Origin: RGIG4576 sp964536025
GTDB lineage: Bacteria > Bacteroidota > Bacteroidia > Bacteroidales > Muribaculaceae
NCBI GenBank assembly: GCA_964536025.1
Contig: CAZHXA010000002.1
Coordinates: forward strand, 1 to 64,000
Reading direction: 5' to 3'
DNA length: 64,000 bases
This document shows positions 1-8,078 of the stretch, piece by piece. How positions within the stretch are numbered: the first letter of the stretch is position 1; every line of letters starts with the position of its first letter. Under the pieces are notes generated by a model, which saw only the letters and a list, made by a program, of their open reading frames with translations, searched no databases and had not been told where the DNA came from. The position numbers and the translations under genes were made by a program.

Positions 1-2
1 CT

Positions 3-467
3 ATATTATTATTTATCATTAATCAGATAGGTGCAATAAATCTTATTGAATTTATTAGTCAAAAATTTGAAAATGTGTCATATATTACAACATATTCCAG
101 TTTAACTGAAACATTTAGTAGAACATTATTTGGACGAATACAAGATTTAGCAAAATTTTTAGCGTTGATTATGATATTCAGTTATAAAAAGACTGATACA
201 ACTATCAATTTATTTGATTTGTTGTTTTATATAATAATAATAATTTCTATTTTTTCGGGAAATTTGCATTCTGATATAGCTCGCATTTTTATACCAATTC
301 AATTATTTGTAATTATTTATATTCCATATATATACGGAAAAAATAATGGTTTTACAAAAAGTATAGCTTTTATTGTGTTCCTTGTTGTTAATAGTTTCTT
401 TACTTTATGGGGTATTTCTTCTGGAAGTGGGGAAATCATACCATATATTCTTGATATGTCATTTTAA
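3..467 (+). CDS. C-terminal part of an EpsG/Wzy-like polysaccharide polymerase (5' truncated)
   Basis: The reading frame is open from the left edge of the window to a TAA, so only the C-terminal ~154 residues are visible. They are very hydrophobic, with several membrane segments, and end in SGSGEIIPY, resembling the end of EpsG-family polymerases that join polysaccharide repeat units in the inner membrane. Position at the head of a glycosyltransferase run agrees with that role. The DNA is strongly AT-rich like the following genes, as is usual for exchangeable O-antigen or capsule clusters. A Wzx flippase or another membrane protein cannot be excluded because the N-terminal part is missing. 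Confidence 0.55.
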   Translation: MLLFIINQIGAINLIEFISQKFENVSYITTYSSLTETFSRTLFGRIQDLAKFLALIMIFSYKKTDTTINLFDLLFYIIIIISIFSGNLHSDIARIFIPIQLFVIIYIPYIYGKNNGFTKSIAFIVFLVVNSFFTLWGISSGSGEIIPYILDMSF

Positions 468-681
468 TATTTTAAATTACTATTTATATTTAATATGTGA
501 TTTATGGTATTCATATTATAAAGGAATGAAAGGTGATAAGGTATATTTATTTGTTTATGTAATAATGTTTATGGATAGTATTCTTCTAACACGTTCAACA
601 TTTTTTGTATCTATTCATCCTATAACGTGGGGGCTTGCGTTATATTTCTTAGCCAAGGGACCTGTGAAGAGAAAATTATAA
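468..681 (+). pseudogene. Possible remnant of a membrane polymerase gene
   Basis: A second frame stays open across this stretch and encodes hydrophobic sequence ending in a Trp-Gly-Leu membrane segment and KRKL tail, like the last helix of Wzy-type polymerases or ligases. The only ATG (526) would give 51 residues and has no convincing ribosome binding site; the other possible starts lie inside the preceding gene. I read it as a decayed C-terminus of a second polymerase-like gene. A real very small membrane protein is the alternative. Confidence 0.3.
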
Positions 682-694
682 TAAAAAATATTAT

Positions 695-1216
695 ATGAGG
701 TTTATTTGTTTAATTTTATACTATACATTATTAAGATATTTACCATCAAATAGTTTCTTTATAAGTCCTATTGGAAAAGTTTCTGCAAAATTGCGATATA
801 TTTGTTGTAAACACATATTTAAATATTGTGGAAAAAATGTAGGTATAGAGCGTTTAGCCTCTTTTGGAACTGGAAAGGCTCTAGTAATAGGTGATAGATC
901 GAACTTAGGCATCAATTGTAAAGTACCTTCAGATATTATCATAGGATGTGATGTTATGATGGGACCTAACTTTAGGTGTTTTACATCAAATCATAAGTAT
1001 GATCGTATAGATATCCCAATGAATCAGCAAGGAACCACATGTCACAAACAATTACAAATAGGTAATGATGTTTGGATAGGGTGTGATGTGTTATTGTTAC
1101 CGGATGGATATATTGCAGATGGATGTGTCATAGCTGCAAGAAGCATTATAACAAAAAGACAACCAGAATATTCGGTAATAGGGGGGGTAGATAAGGTGCT
1201 GAAAATGAGAAAGTAA
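695..1216 (+). CDS. Left-handed beta-helix O-acetyltransferase (WcaF/maltose acetyltransferase-like)
   Basis: A 173-residue protein. After an N-terminal hydrophobic stretch it shows hexapeptide-repeat periodicity (IGDRSNLG, IGCDVMMG, IGNDVWIGCDVLLLPDG, IADGCVIAARS) typical of LbH acyltransferases. The NHKYD segment near residue 108 contains the His expected to act as catalytic base. Such enzymes transfer acetyl groups to sugar hydroxyls, here probably a residue of the surface polysaccharide made by the neighbouring glycosyltransferases. The gene is AT-rich and separated by only 10 nt from the next one, so it is probably co-transcribed. The acceptor sugar is unknown. Confidence 0.75.
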   Translation: MRFICLILYYTLLRYLPSNSFFISPIGKVSAKLRYICCKHIFKYCGKNVGIERLASFGTGKALVIGDRSNLGINCKVPSDIIIGCDVMMGPNFRCFTSNHKYDRIDIPMNQQGTTCHKQLQIGNDVWIGCDVLLLPDGYIADGCVIAARSIITKRQPEYSVIGGVDKVLKMRK

Positions 1217-1226
1217 TATTCCTTAT

Positions 1227-2246
1227 ATGGCTAATATGAATATATATATAATTTCTCCAAATCCGATTTGGGGTGGTGCAGCTACAGCAAATATGTCAAT
1301 AGCGGAGATGTTAGCTCAATCTCATAATGTATATTATAATGATGAATATAATAGAGTTGATATTCCTGGTGTTATTTATGATGCATACCCAACACATAAA
1401 TTAAAAGATTCTCGAAAATTGGAAGCTTATATAGAAGAGAAAAAAATAAATGTTGTGATATGGGGTATTGCAATGAATATTCCTTATTATCGTAATGCAA
1501 TAAAGGCTCTTAACAGAAAAGGTATAGTTAGCTGTGTCTTATTTCATTCTTTATCTATTGCTCGCAATTTAAAGGGGCTACTAATGGAATGGTTAATAGC
1601 TCATTCTCTAAAATATGTAGAGCATTTGATTTTTGTATCAAATTATACGAATGAATCGTGGAGTAAATATAAATTGATAAGAAATCATCCAAATCATCAT
1701 GTTATATATAATCCGATATTAGTTGATAATAGTTATGAAAGAGCATATAAAAACAGAATCGGATTTGTTGGAAGATTTTCTCAGGAAAAACAACCGGAAG
1801 TTTTTTGTAAATTATCAGAATTGGATGGAAAAAATAAATATATAGCTTGGGGAAATGGTCCATTGCTGAATGAACTTAGATGTAAGTATCGTAAGGTTGA
1901 ATTTAAAGGACAATCATTTTCTCAAAAAGATATATATGAGAGTTTTGATATTCTAATTATGACTAGTATATTTGAAAATTGTCCAATGGTAATTTTGGAA
2001 GCATGGAAATATGGAATCCCTTGTATAGTTCCTGCTGTAGGTGGAATCCCTGAGATTGTTGTTGATGGACAATCGGGGTGTTTGTATAAAGATTATGCTG
2101 AAGAATCATTGTTGTCTTGTATAAATAATATTCAAGATAATTATGCTCAATATAGTAAAAAATCGATAAAAGAGGTTCAGAAGTTCTCATATGATAGGAT
2201 TTTAGCATCATGGAATAAAATATTAAATAAAAACAATAAAAAATAA
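1227..2246 (+). CDS. Glycosyltransferase family 4 (GT-B fold)
   Basis: A 339-residue cytoplasmic or membrane-associated glycosyltransferase of the polysaccharide cluster. The N-terminal domain begins with a YIISPNPIWGGAA loop typical of GT4 acceptor domains. The C-terminal nucleotide-sugar domain contains VGRFSQEKQPE and the E-x7-E-type motif region IFENCPMVILEAWKYGIPCI followed by GGIPEIV. It therefore transfers a sugar from an NDP donor to the lipid-linked repeat unit, but donor and acceptor cannot be read from sequence. An in-frame ATG at 1236 is an alternative start. It ends one base before wecB. Confidence 0.82.
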   Translation: MANMNIYIISPNPIWGGAATANMSIAEMLAQSHNVYYNDEYNRVDIPGVIYDAYPTHKLKDSRKLEAYIEEKKINVVIWGIAMNIPYYRNAIKALNRKGIVSCVLFHSLSIARNLKGLLMEWLIAHSLKYVEHLIFVSNYTNESWSKYKLIRNHPNHHVIYNPILVDNSYERAYKNRIGFVGRFSQEKQPEVFCKLSELDGKNKYIAWGNGPLLNELRCKYRKVEFKGQSFSQKDIYESFDILIMTSIFENCPMVILEAWKYGIPCIVPAVGGIPEIVVDGQSGCLYKDYAEESLLSCINNIQDNYAQYSKKSIKEVQKFSYDRILASWNKILNKNNKK

Positions 2247-2247
2247 G

Positions 2248-3402
2248 ATGAAAACCGTAATGTTGGTATTTGGGACTCGTCCCGAAGCTATTAAGATGGC
2301 TCCGCTTGTTAAGGAGTTTCAAAAGCACCCAAGCGAATTTAAGACAGTTGTGTGTGTAACGGGGCAACATCGTGAAATGCTTGATCAAGTTTTAAAAATA
2401 TTTGATATAAGACCGGATTATGATTTGAATATCATGAAGCAGGGACAAGATTTGTATGATGTAACTGCCAGAGTGCTTACCGGTATGCGAGATGTATTGA
2501 AAGAAGTACAACCAAACGTGGTTCTTGTGCATGGAGATACTACAACATCTACTGCTGCGGCTTTGGCTTCGTTTTATCAGCAAATTCCTGTGGGACACGT
2601 AGAGGCCGGTCTTCGCACACACAATATATATAGTCCGTGGCCTGAAGAGATGAATCGTCAAATAACGGGTCGTATTGCTACTTATCATTTTGCTCCTACT
2701 CCATTGAGTAAGAAAAATCTGCTTACTGAGGCTGTTGCTGAGGCTGATATTACTGTAACAGGAAATACTGTGATAGATGCTCTTTACATGGTGGTAGATA
2801 AAATTAAGAATGATAAGATGCTTGATGCAGAACTTGAGAGTGTCTTAGCTAATGCGGGATATGATGTAGCTTGTCTTGGTAATGGAAAGAAACTGGTGCT
2901 TATTACTGGTCACCGTCGTGAAAATTTTGGTGATGGCTTTATAAATATGTGTCGTGCAATAAAGGCTTTGACCGAGAAATATCCTGAAGTAGATTTTGTT
3001 TATCCTATGCACTTGAATCCTAACGTTCGCAAGCCTATTCATGAGGTCTTTGGTGAAGATTTAAGCAATCTAAATAATATGTTCTTTATTGAACCTCTTG
3101 AATATTTAAGTTTTGTGTATCTTATGGAGAAATCTACCATTGTGTTAACCGATAGTGGAGGAATTCAAGAAGAAGCTCCCGGACTTGGAAAACCTGTGCT
3201 TGTTATGCGTGACACTACCGAACGTCCTGAAGCTCTTGAGGCTGGTACGGTGAAGCTTGTAGGTACTGATTATGATAAAATAATGAGTGAAGTTTCGGCA
3301 TTGCTTGATGATGAAAATTATTATGACAAAATGAGCAAGGCTGTTAATCCTTATGGTGATGGTCTTGCATGTGAAAGAATTATTTCTAAATTGAAAAGAT
3401 AA
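2248..3402 (+). CDS. wecB: UDP-N-acetylglucosamine 2-epimerase (non-hydrolysing)
   Basis: A 384-residue enzyme interconverting UDP-GlcNAc and UDP-ManNAc, the precursor of ManNAc-type sugars in surface polysaccharides. Family landmarks are FGTRPEAIKMAPL at the N-terminus, HGDTTT, HVEAGLRT, PEEMNR, TGHRREN, and the C-terminal TDSGGIQEEAPGLGKP nucleotide-binding motif. Length is full. It starts one base after the preceding glycosyltransferase and its stop overlaps the start of the next by one base, so it belongs to the operon. Its codon use (CGT, GGT, GCT, CTT) looks like the housekeeping genes of the window, unlike the AT-rich glycosyltransferases on both sides. Confidence 0.95.
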   Translation: MKTVMLVFGTRPEAIKMAPLVKEFQKHPSEFKTVVCVTGQHREMLDQVLKIFDIRPDYDLNIMKQGQDLYDVTARVLTGMRDVLKEVQPNVVLVHGDTTTSTAAALASFYQQIPVGHVEAGLRTHNIYSPWPEEMNRQITGRIATYHFAPTPLSKKNLLTEAVAEADITVTGNTVIDALYMVVDKIKNDKMLDAELESVLANAGYDVACLGNGKKLVLITGHRRENFGDGFINMCRAIKALTEKYPEVDFVYPMHLNPNVRKPIHEVFGEDLSNLNNMFFIEPLEYLSFVYLMEKSTIVLTDSGGIQEEAPGLGKPVLVMRDTTERPEALEAGTVKLVGTDYDKIMSEVSALLDDENYYDKMSKAVNPYGDGLACERIISKLKR

Positions 3403-4508
3403 TGGTAGTATTAATTCGTAGCAGATCTATAGTAGGTGATCCTCGTGTAGAAAAGTATATAGATTTTTTAGACTCTAAACATATTGATTATAAAGTAATT
3501 GGGTGGAATCGTTCTAATGATAAACAACCATCTAAAAATACAATATATTACAATCGTAGTGTTGGATATAATGTAGGAGGGGGAAAGGCGGTTTTGAATC
3601 GATTACTTTGGTTTGTGTTTGTTTTAAAAATGCTTTTAAAATTAAAAAAAATAACTTCTATACATGGTTGTGATTTAGATGGGACTTTTCCAGCTGTTAT
3701 ATACAAATTTTTATACAATTGGAATGTGAAAATTATATTCGATGTTTTTGATTGGTATAGTGCTACACTTGCAAATCAATCTTCATGGATTTTGTTCTTT
3801 TTTCGTATTATAGAATATCTTTCGATTAAATTCTCAAATCATATTATAATATGTGAAGAAGAACGATTGGAACAAATTCCTTATGATATAAAACATAAAT
3901 ATAGTGTTTTACCTAATATCCCCAATTTTGTGGATGATGGTTTTTTAAAATATGATAATACTCTTCATTTTAATAATAATAAATTCACTTTAACTTATGT
4001 TGGTGGACTTTATGATGAGCGTTTTCTGGAAGAATTGTTAAATGTAGCAGAAAAAGGAATTTGTAATCTACTTATAGCAGGATATGGAGATCAAAAACTA
4101 GAAGAACGTTGCAAAGAACTTAATAAAAGAGAGAATATAAAATATTTTGGGAAAGTTGCATATAGGGATGGGTTGAATATTATGTATAATGCTGATATTG
4201 TATATGCTATGTATTGTAAAACTAATCCAAATCATATATATGCAGCTCCTAATAAATTTTATGAAGCGATGTTTTTATCAAAGCCTATTATTTCAACAAA
4301 AGGGACTATTGTTGGCGAAAAAATTGATAATCTTAAGATTGGTTACACAATAGAAGAAAATATAGCAGATCTTATATCGTTATTGAAATCATTAAAAGAA
4401 AACGATGTAGTAGGAAAACAACTTAATTCTAAAGCATTGTGGAATAAACGGTATAAAACATATGTTTCATGCTATCTGCAAGAAACATATAACTTGATAG
4501 TGTGTTAA
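3402..4508 (+). CDS. Glycosyltransferase, GT4-like
   Basis: A 368-residue protein whose ATG overlaps the wecB stop codon by one base (TAATG), indicating translational coupling. The N-terminal half carries short hydrophobic segments and a FDVFDWYS motif. The C-terminal half shows LTYVGGLYDERFLEELL and IAGYGDQ, then APNKFYEAMFLSKPII, the pattern of GT4 donor-sugar binding domains. It probably acts at the inner membrane in assembling the repeat unit. The gene is AT-rich. Donor and linkage are not predictable. Confidence 0.78.
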   Translation: MVVLIRSRSIVGDPRVEKYIDFLDSKHIDYKVIGWNRSNDKQPSKNTIYYNRSVGYNVGGGKAVLNRLLWFVFVLKMLLKLKKITSIHGCDLDGTFPAVIYKFLYNWNVKIIFDVFDWYSATLANQSSWILFFFRIIEYLSIKFSNHIIICEEERLEQIPYDIKHKYSVLPNIPNFVDDGFLKYDNTLHFNNNKFTLTYVGGLYDERFLEELLNVAEKGICNLLIAGYGDQKLEERCKELNKRENIKYFGKVAYRDGLNIMYNADIVYAMYCKTNPNHIYAAPNKFYEAMFLSKPIISTKGTIVGEKIDNLKIGYTIEENIADLISLLKSLKENDVVGKQLNSKALWNKRYKTYVSCYLQETYNLIVC

Positions 4509-4591
4509 TTATTATAATTTGATTTAGTTTTTTGACTTTTATGTTATATAAATTAAATTATCGGTAAATATCAAAATATTATTATAGTACA

Positions 4592-5416
4592 ATGTTGACT
4601 GCTTCTATTGTCGCTTATAAAACTAATGAAAACGATTTGCGAACAATTATAGATTGTTCTTTGAAAAGTCCAATACAAAAGATTTTTATTATTGACAATT
4701 CTCCTTCAAATGAATTACAGCAAGAGATAGATAATTATCAATCTCCTAAATTGGTATATATTTTTGGACAAGGAAATGTTGGGTATGGTGCTGGACATAA
4801 TATTGCGATAAATAAGTCTATAGAATTGAAAACTGATTATCATATAATTCTCAATCCTGATATAATATTTCAAGAAGGAGTGATAGAATCGTTAGTAGAA
4901 TTTATGGATTTGCATCCAAATATTGGTTCTGTAATGCCGAATATAGTTTACCCTGATGGAACAAGTCAAAGACTTTGCAAATTACTCCCCACACCGTTTG
5001 ATATTTTTGCTCGAAGACTTTTCCCAAAGGCTTGGATAATTAAACGTAATAAGAAATATGAGATGCATTTTATGGGTTATGATAAAATTTGGAATTGTCC
5101 AAATTTATCAGGGTGCTTTATGTTTTTACGAACCAGTATCTTAAAAAAAATTGGAGGCTTTGATGATAGATTTTTTATGTATTTTGAAGATACTGACTTA
5201 ATAAGGCGAATACATAAAGTTAGTATTACTGCATTTTTCCCAAATGTGACTATTATTCATGCACATAAAGCAGAACATAGAACAAATAAAACGTTATTAA
5301 ATATTTCAATTAAAAGTGCTGTTAAGTATTTCAATAAGTATGGTTGGTTCTTTGATAAAGAAAGACGTACATTAAATAAACGAGCTCAGCAAGATGGAGC
5401 AGCTATTCGTAAGTGA
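4592..5416 (+). CDS. Glycosyltransferase family 2 (rhamnosyltransferase-like)
   Basis: A 274-residue GT-A enzyme. The N-terminal MLTASIVAYKTNE and IDNSPSNE match family 2; NVGYGAGHN is the loop seen in rhamnosyltransferase-like members; LNPDI contains the metal-binding Asp, and GCFMFLRTSIL with FDDRFFMYFEDTDL supplies the acceptor-side ED motif. It is the last AT-rich gene of the cluster, 83 nt after the preceding glycosyltransferase. The sugar transferred is not determined, although WbbL-type rhamnosyltransferases are the closest pattern I recognise. Confidence 0.82.
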   Translation: MLTASIVAYKTNENDLRTIIDCSLKSPIQKIFIIDNSPSNELQQEIDNYQSPKLVYIFGQGNVGYGAGHNIAINKSIELKTDYHIILNPDIIFQEGVIESLVEFMDLHPNIGSVMPNIVYPDGTSQRLCKLLPTPFDIFARRLFPKAWIIKRNKKYEMHFMGYDKIWNCPNLSGCFMFLRTSILKKIGGFDDRFFMYFEDTDLIRRIHKVSITAFFPNVTIIHAHKAEHRTNKTLLNISIKSAVKYFNKYGWFFDKERRTLNKRAQQDGAAIRK

Positions 5417-5655
5417 TGTTATAAATGTATTATTTAAATTAAAAAGAGAAGTATTGTTAAATAATTTGAGGTGGTTTGTGAAAAAAATATTACTTTTGTG
5501 ATGATATCTTTAGTCTGAGGTGACTCCCATAAAAAAGGGTTGGACGCACAACTTTCTTGGGGCAGTTCAGTTTAGTCCTTAGGGGGCTTTTTATATGTTA
5601 TAAGATTGTAACGGTGTTAATAATTTGATTTGTGAAAAAATAAGGGGATTTTGCT
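5417..5655 (+). other. Intergenic region with unexplained GC-richer patch
   Basis: Between the last glycosyltransferase and the WecA-like gene lies an AT-rich spacer containing a GC-richer patch at about 5516-5596. It has a GGAC...GTCC pairing (near 5544 and 5576) and ends in TTAGGGGGCTTTTTAT, which looks like the 3' side of an intrinsic terminator although I find no perfect 5' arm. It may be a transcription end or a leader element for the downstream gene. No coding sequence is supported here. Confidence 0.3.
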
Positions 5656-6753
5656 ATGGTATGGGTAACGGTGTTTTTGATTAGTTTTTTGATAGCAAAT
5701 TTTTTGGTTCCTAATATATTGCTTGTGTCGTTGAAACGCAGGTTGTTTGATGTACCGAATAAGAGGTCGGTGCATAGTGTTACTTCTTCGCGTTTGGGCG
5801 GTGTGTCGTTTTTGCCGAGTGTTATGGTATCGATTTGTGCAACTATGGCTGTGTACCGTGTGTGTGGTATAGAGTTGTCGATAAATGATCCTCAGCAGTT
5901 TATGGTTGCAATAGGAGCTATGATGATTATGTACACGATAGGACTGTTTGACGATGTGGTAGGGCTGAAATACAGGGTTAAGTTTGTTGCTCAGTTTGTT
6001 GCTTCGTTGTTGATAGTTTTCTCTGGTATGTGGATTGACAATCTGCATGGTTTTTGCGGTCTTTATTCAGTGCCTGCATGGGTAGGAATGCCATTTACGG
6101 TGTTGCTTATCATGTTTGTGATGAATGCTGTTAATCTTATTGATGGGATTGATGGTCTTGCAAGTGGATTGAGCATGATAGCTTTGGTTGTTTATGGCTT
6201 TATGTTTATTTGTTTAGATCACATGGCATTGTCGTTGTTTGCCTTTTCAATGTTTGGTTGTTTGCTTGCTTTTTTCAGGTATAATGTGCGTGGTTTTGCT
6301 CATAAAACGCTTAAGATTTTCATGGGTGATACCGGAAGTTTGGTTACGGGTACCGTATTGTCGATTTGTGCTATAAAGCTTACGCAATATTCTTATGGTC
6401 CTCGTCAAGGAGAATTGCCGTTGTTGTTGGCATACTCAGCCTTGATTGTTCCGTGTTTTGATGTTCTTAGGGTGATGTTGAGTCGCAAGAGGAGAGGAAA
6501 ATCCATGTTTTTGCCCGATAAAACACATATTCATCATAAATTTCTTGAGCTTGGATTCAGTGCAAGACGTAGCATGTGTACGATTTTGCTTATTTCGGCT
6601 TCGTTTACTGCCATGAACGTGTTTATGTATTATATGATGAATTGGCTTGAGACTATTTTCATTATAGATGTGGTGGCCTTTATTGTAATGAACGTTTTTA
6701 TCTCAAAACAGGTGCAGAAGTCGAGGGTAGAGCAGGTTGTGGTAAGAGATTGA
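5656..6753 (+). CDS. WecA/Rfe-like undecaprenyl-phosphate sugar-1-phosphate transferase
   Basis: A 365-residue polytopic membrane protein of the MraY/WecA family, which transfers a sugar-1-phosphate (often GlcNAc-1-P) from a UDP-sugar to undecaprenyl phosphate and so starts lipid-linked polysaccharide synthesis. Visible landmarks are the Mg-binding GLFDDVVGLKYR, the NAVNLIDGIDGLASG loop, FMGDTGS, and the cytoplasmic HIHHKFLELG motif, with about ten membrane helices. It follows the glycosyltransferase cluster on the same strand, but its composition is host-like and a 239-nt spacer separates it, so it may be a fixed anchor gene. Substrate is inferred from family only. Confidence 0.85.
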   Translation: MVWVTVFLISFLIANFLVPNILLVSLKRRLFDVPNKRSVHSVTSSRLGGVSFLPSVMVSICATMAVYRVCGIELSINDPQQFMVAIGAMMIMYTIGLFDDVVGLKYRVKFVAQFVASLLIVFSGMWIDNLHGFCGLYSVPAWVGMPFTVLLIMFVMNAVNLIDGIDGLASGLSMIALVVYGFMFICLDHMALSLFAFSMFGCLLAFFRYNVRGFAHKTLKIFMGDTGSLVTGTVLSICAIKLTQYSYGPRQGELPLLLAYSALIVPCFDVLRVMLSRKRRGKSMFLPDKTHIHHKFLELGFSARRSMCTILLISASFTAMNVFMYYMMNWLETIFIIDVVAFIVMNVFISKQVQKSRVEQVVVRD

Positions 6754-6790
6754 ATGTAAATTACCGTTTTTACGGAAAATAAGATAAACA

Positions 6791-6826
6791 GACCGCTTCT
6801 CCGGATAAGGGGAGGCGGTCATTGTT
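6791..6826. terminator. Bidirectional terminator between wecA-like gene and M20 gene
   Basis: Inverted repeat GACCGCTTCTCC / GGGGAGGCGGTC (12 bp, two G-T pairs) with a six-base loop, lying between the ends of two convergent genes and followed by ATTGTTTT on the plus strand. Confidence 0.7.
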
Positions 6827-6841
6827 TTATTGCTTTTTAGC

Positions 6842-7906
6842 TTAGAGATTGAGGGCTGTGAGCAGGGTGGTGTAGAGTTGAATAGCCGAGCGTATTTCGT
6901 GTGTGTATATGTATTCGTCGGCAGTGTGTGAGCGTGATGAGTTACCCGGTCCTAACTTGATTGATGGAAATGGGAGCAGTGCTTGGTCGCTCAATGTGGG
7001 TGAGCCAAACGGAGTGCGTCCCATAGTGATGAGTCGGCTTACGAGAGGGTGGTTGGTACTTATTCCTGATGGATTGAGACGCGTCGAGCGTGGGGTGAGT
7101 GTGCATAGTTGTGTAGGCACAGCTTGACGTATCAGTTCAAGTGTCTCAAGGTTTGTGTATGCGTCGGTCGAGCGTACGTCTACCACGATGCGACAGCTGT
7201 CGGGAATGACGTTGTGTTGTGTTCCTGCTTCTATTTGTGTTACTGTGATTTTTACCGGCCCTAAAGTGGGCGATTCTTTTTCAAATTTCAGGTTTTTGAG
7301 AGTGTCGATAACCGTCATTGCCTTGTAAATGGCGTTAATGCCTTCGTTGCGTGCAGCGTGCCCCGATAGCCCTTTTATTTCTCCGTCGAGTACCATCAGC
7401 CCTTTTTCGGCTATTGCCGGGTGCATATCGGTGGGTTCTCCCACTATTGCCACGTCAATGTGTGGCAACATAGGCAGAACCGATTCTATTCCGCCTCGTC
7501 CGCTTACTTCTTCTTCGCACGATAGCAGTAGAATTAGGTTATATTGGCGTTCCAGGTTGTAAAGGTGTCGGAATACGGCAGTGAGAGTTACAGCCGAAGC
7601 TCCTGCGTCGTTGCTCCCGAGTCCGTAAATGCGGTCGTCTTCTTCGGTAGGAGAGAATGGGTCTCGTTCCCAACCTAAACATGGTTTTACCGTATCGATG
7701 TGGCTGTTGAGCAGTAATGTGGGCTTTTGTTGTGAGTAATGTGGGGCTATGCACCACAGATTGTTGCCACTTCGTTCAGGCGAAAGTCCGAAAGTTCTTA
7801 ATCGGGCTTCAATAAGTTGTGCCACTTCGTTTTCTTCTCTGCTGAAAGAAGGGGTTGAAATCATATCTTTCAGCATGTCTATTGCATCGTAGTATAATTC
7901 ATCCAT
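6842..7906 (-). CDS. M20 family deacylase, ArgE-type (acetyl/succinyl-ornithine or -citrulline deacylase)
   Basis: A ~354-residue zinc metallopeptidase-fold amidohydrolase. Zinc-site motifs are NSHIDTVKP, GLGSNDAGAS, SCEEEVSGRGG and VGEPTDMHPAIAEKG, with a terminal SRSHTADEYI carrying the last His. In arginine synthesis these enzymes remove the N-acyl group from ornithine or citrulline; Bacteroides fragilis-type pathways use N-succinyl intermediates, and argB lies about 3 kb away on the other strand. ATG at 7906 is preferred to the upstream GTG at 7912 because that GTG overlaps the promoter box. Another M20 substrate remains possible. Confidence 0.78.
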   Translation of the reverse strand: MDELYYDAIDMLKDMISTPSFSREENEVAQLIEARLRTFGLSPERSGNNLWCIAPHYSQQKPTLLLNSHIDTVKPCLGWERDPFSPTEEDDRIYGLGSNDAGASAVTLTAVFRHLYNLERQYNLILLLSCEEEVSGRGGIESVLPMLPHIDVAIVGEPTDMHPAIAEKGLMVLDGEIKGLSGHAARNEGINAIYKAMTVIDTLKNLKFEKESPTLGPVKITVTQIEAGTQHNVIPDSCRIVVDVRSTDAYTNLETLELIRQAVPTQLCTLTPRSTRLNPSGISTNHPLVSRLITMGRTPFGSPTLSDQALLPFPSIKLGPGNSSRSHTADEYIYTHEIRSAIQLYTTLLTALNL

Positions 7907-7911
7907 AATCA

Positions 7912-7919
7912 CAAATATA
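7912..7919 (-). promoter_or_regulatory. -7 box of the M20 gene, only 5 nt from the start codon
   Basis: TATATTTG on the minus strand matches the Bacteroidetes TAnnTTTG box. Only five bases separate it from the ATG, so a transcript starting at the usual distance would have almost no leader. Confidence 0.55.
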
Positions 7920-8025
7920 GTGATGAGCGTGGATAAAATAACGTGTAATAATGTTAAATTTTGTAAATATCAGATTGTTTTGGAGTAATCTATGTTAATG
8001 TAAATGGTGTTTTTTGAGGTATTAA

Positions 8026-8056
8026 TTGCCTGTTGATTTCAAAGGGTGTATCTTTG
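8026..8056 (+). promoter_or_regulatory. Promoter of the acyl-CoA ligase gene
   Basis: TTG at 8026-8028 and TATCTTTG at 8049-8056 are separated by exactly 20 nt, the Bacteroidetes -33/-7 arrangement, 22 nt upstream of the ATG. Confidence 0.75.
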
Positions 8057-8078
8057 TGATAGTTTTTAATGAGATATT

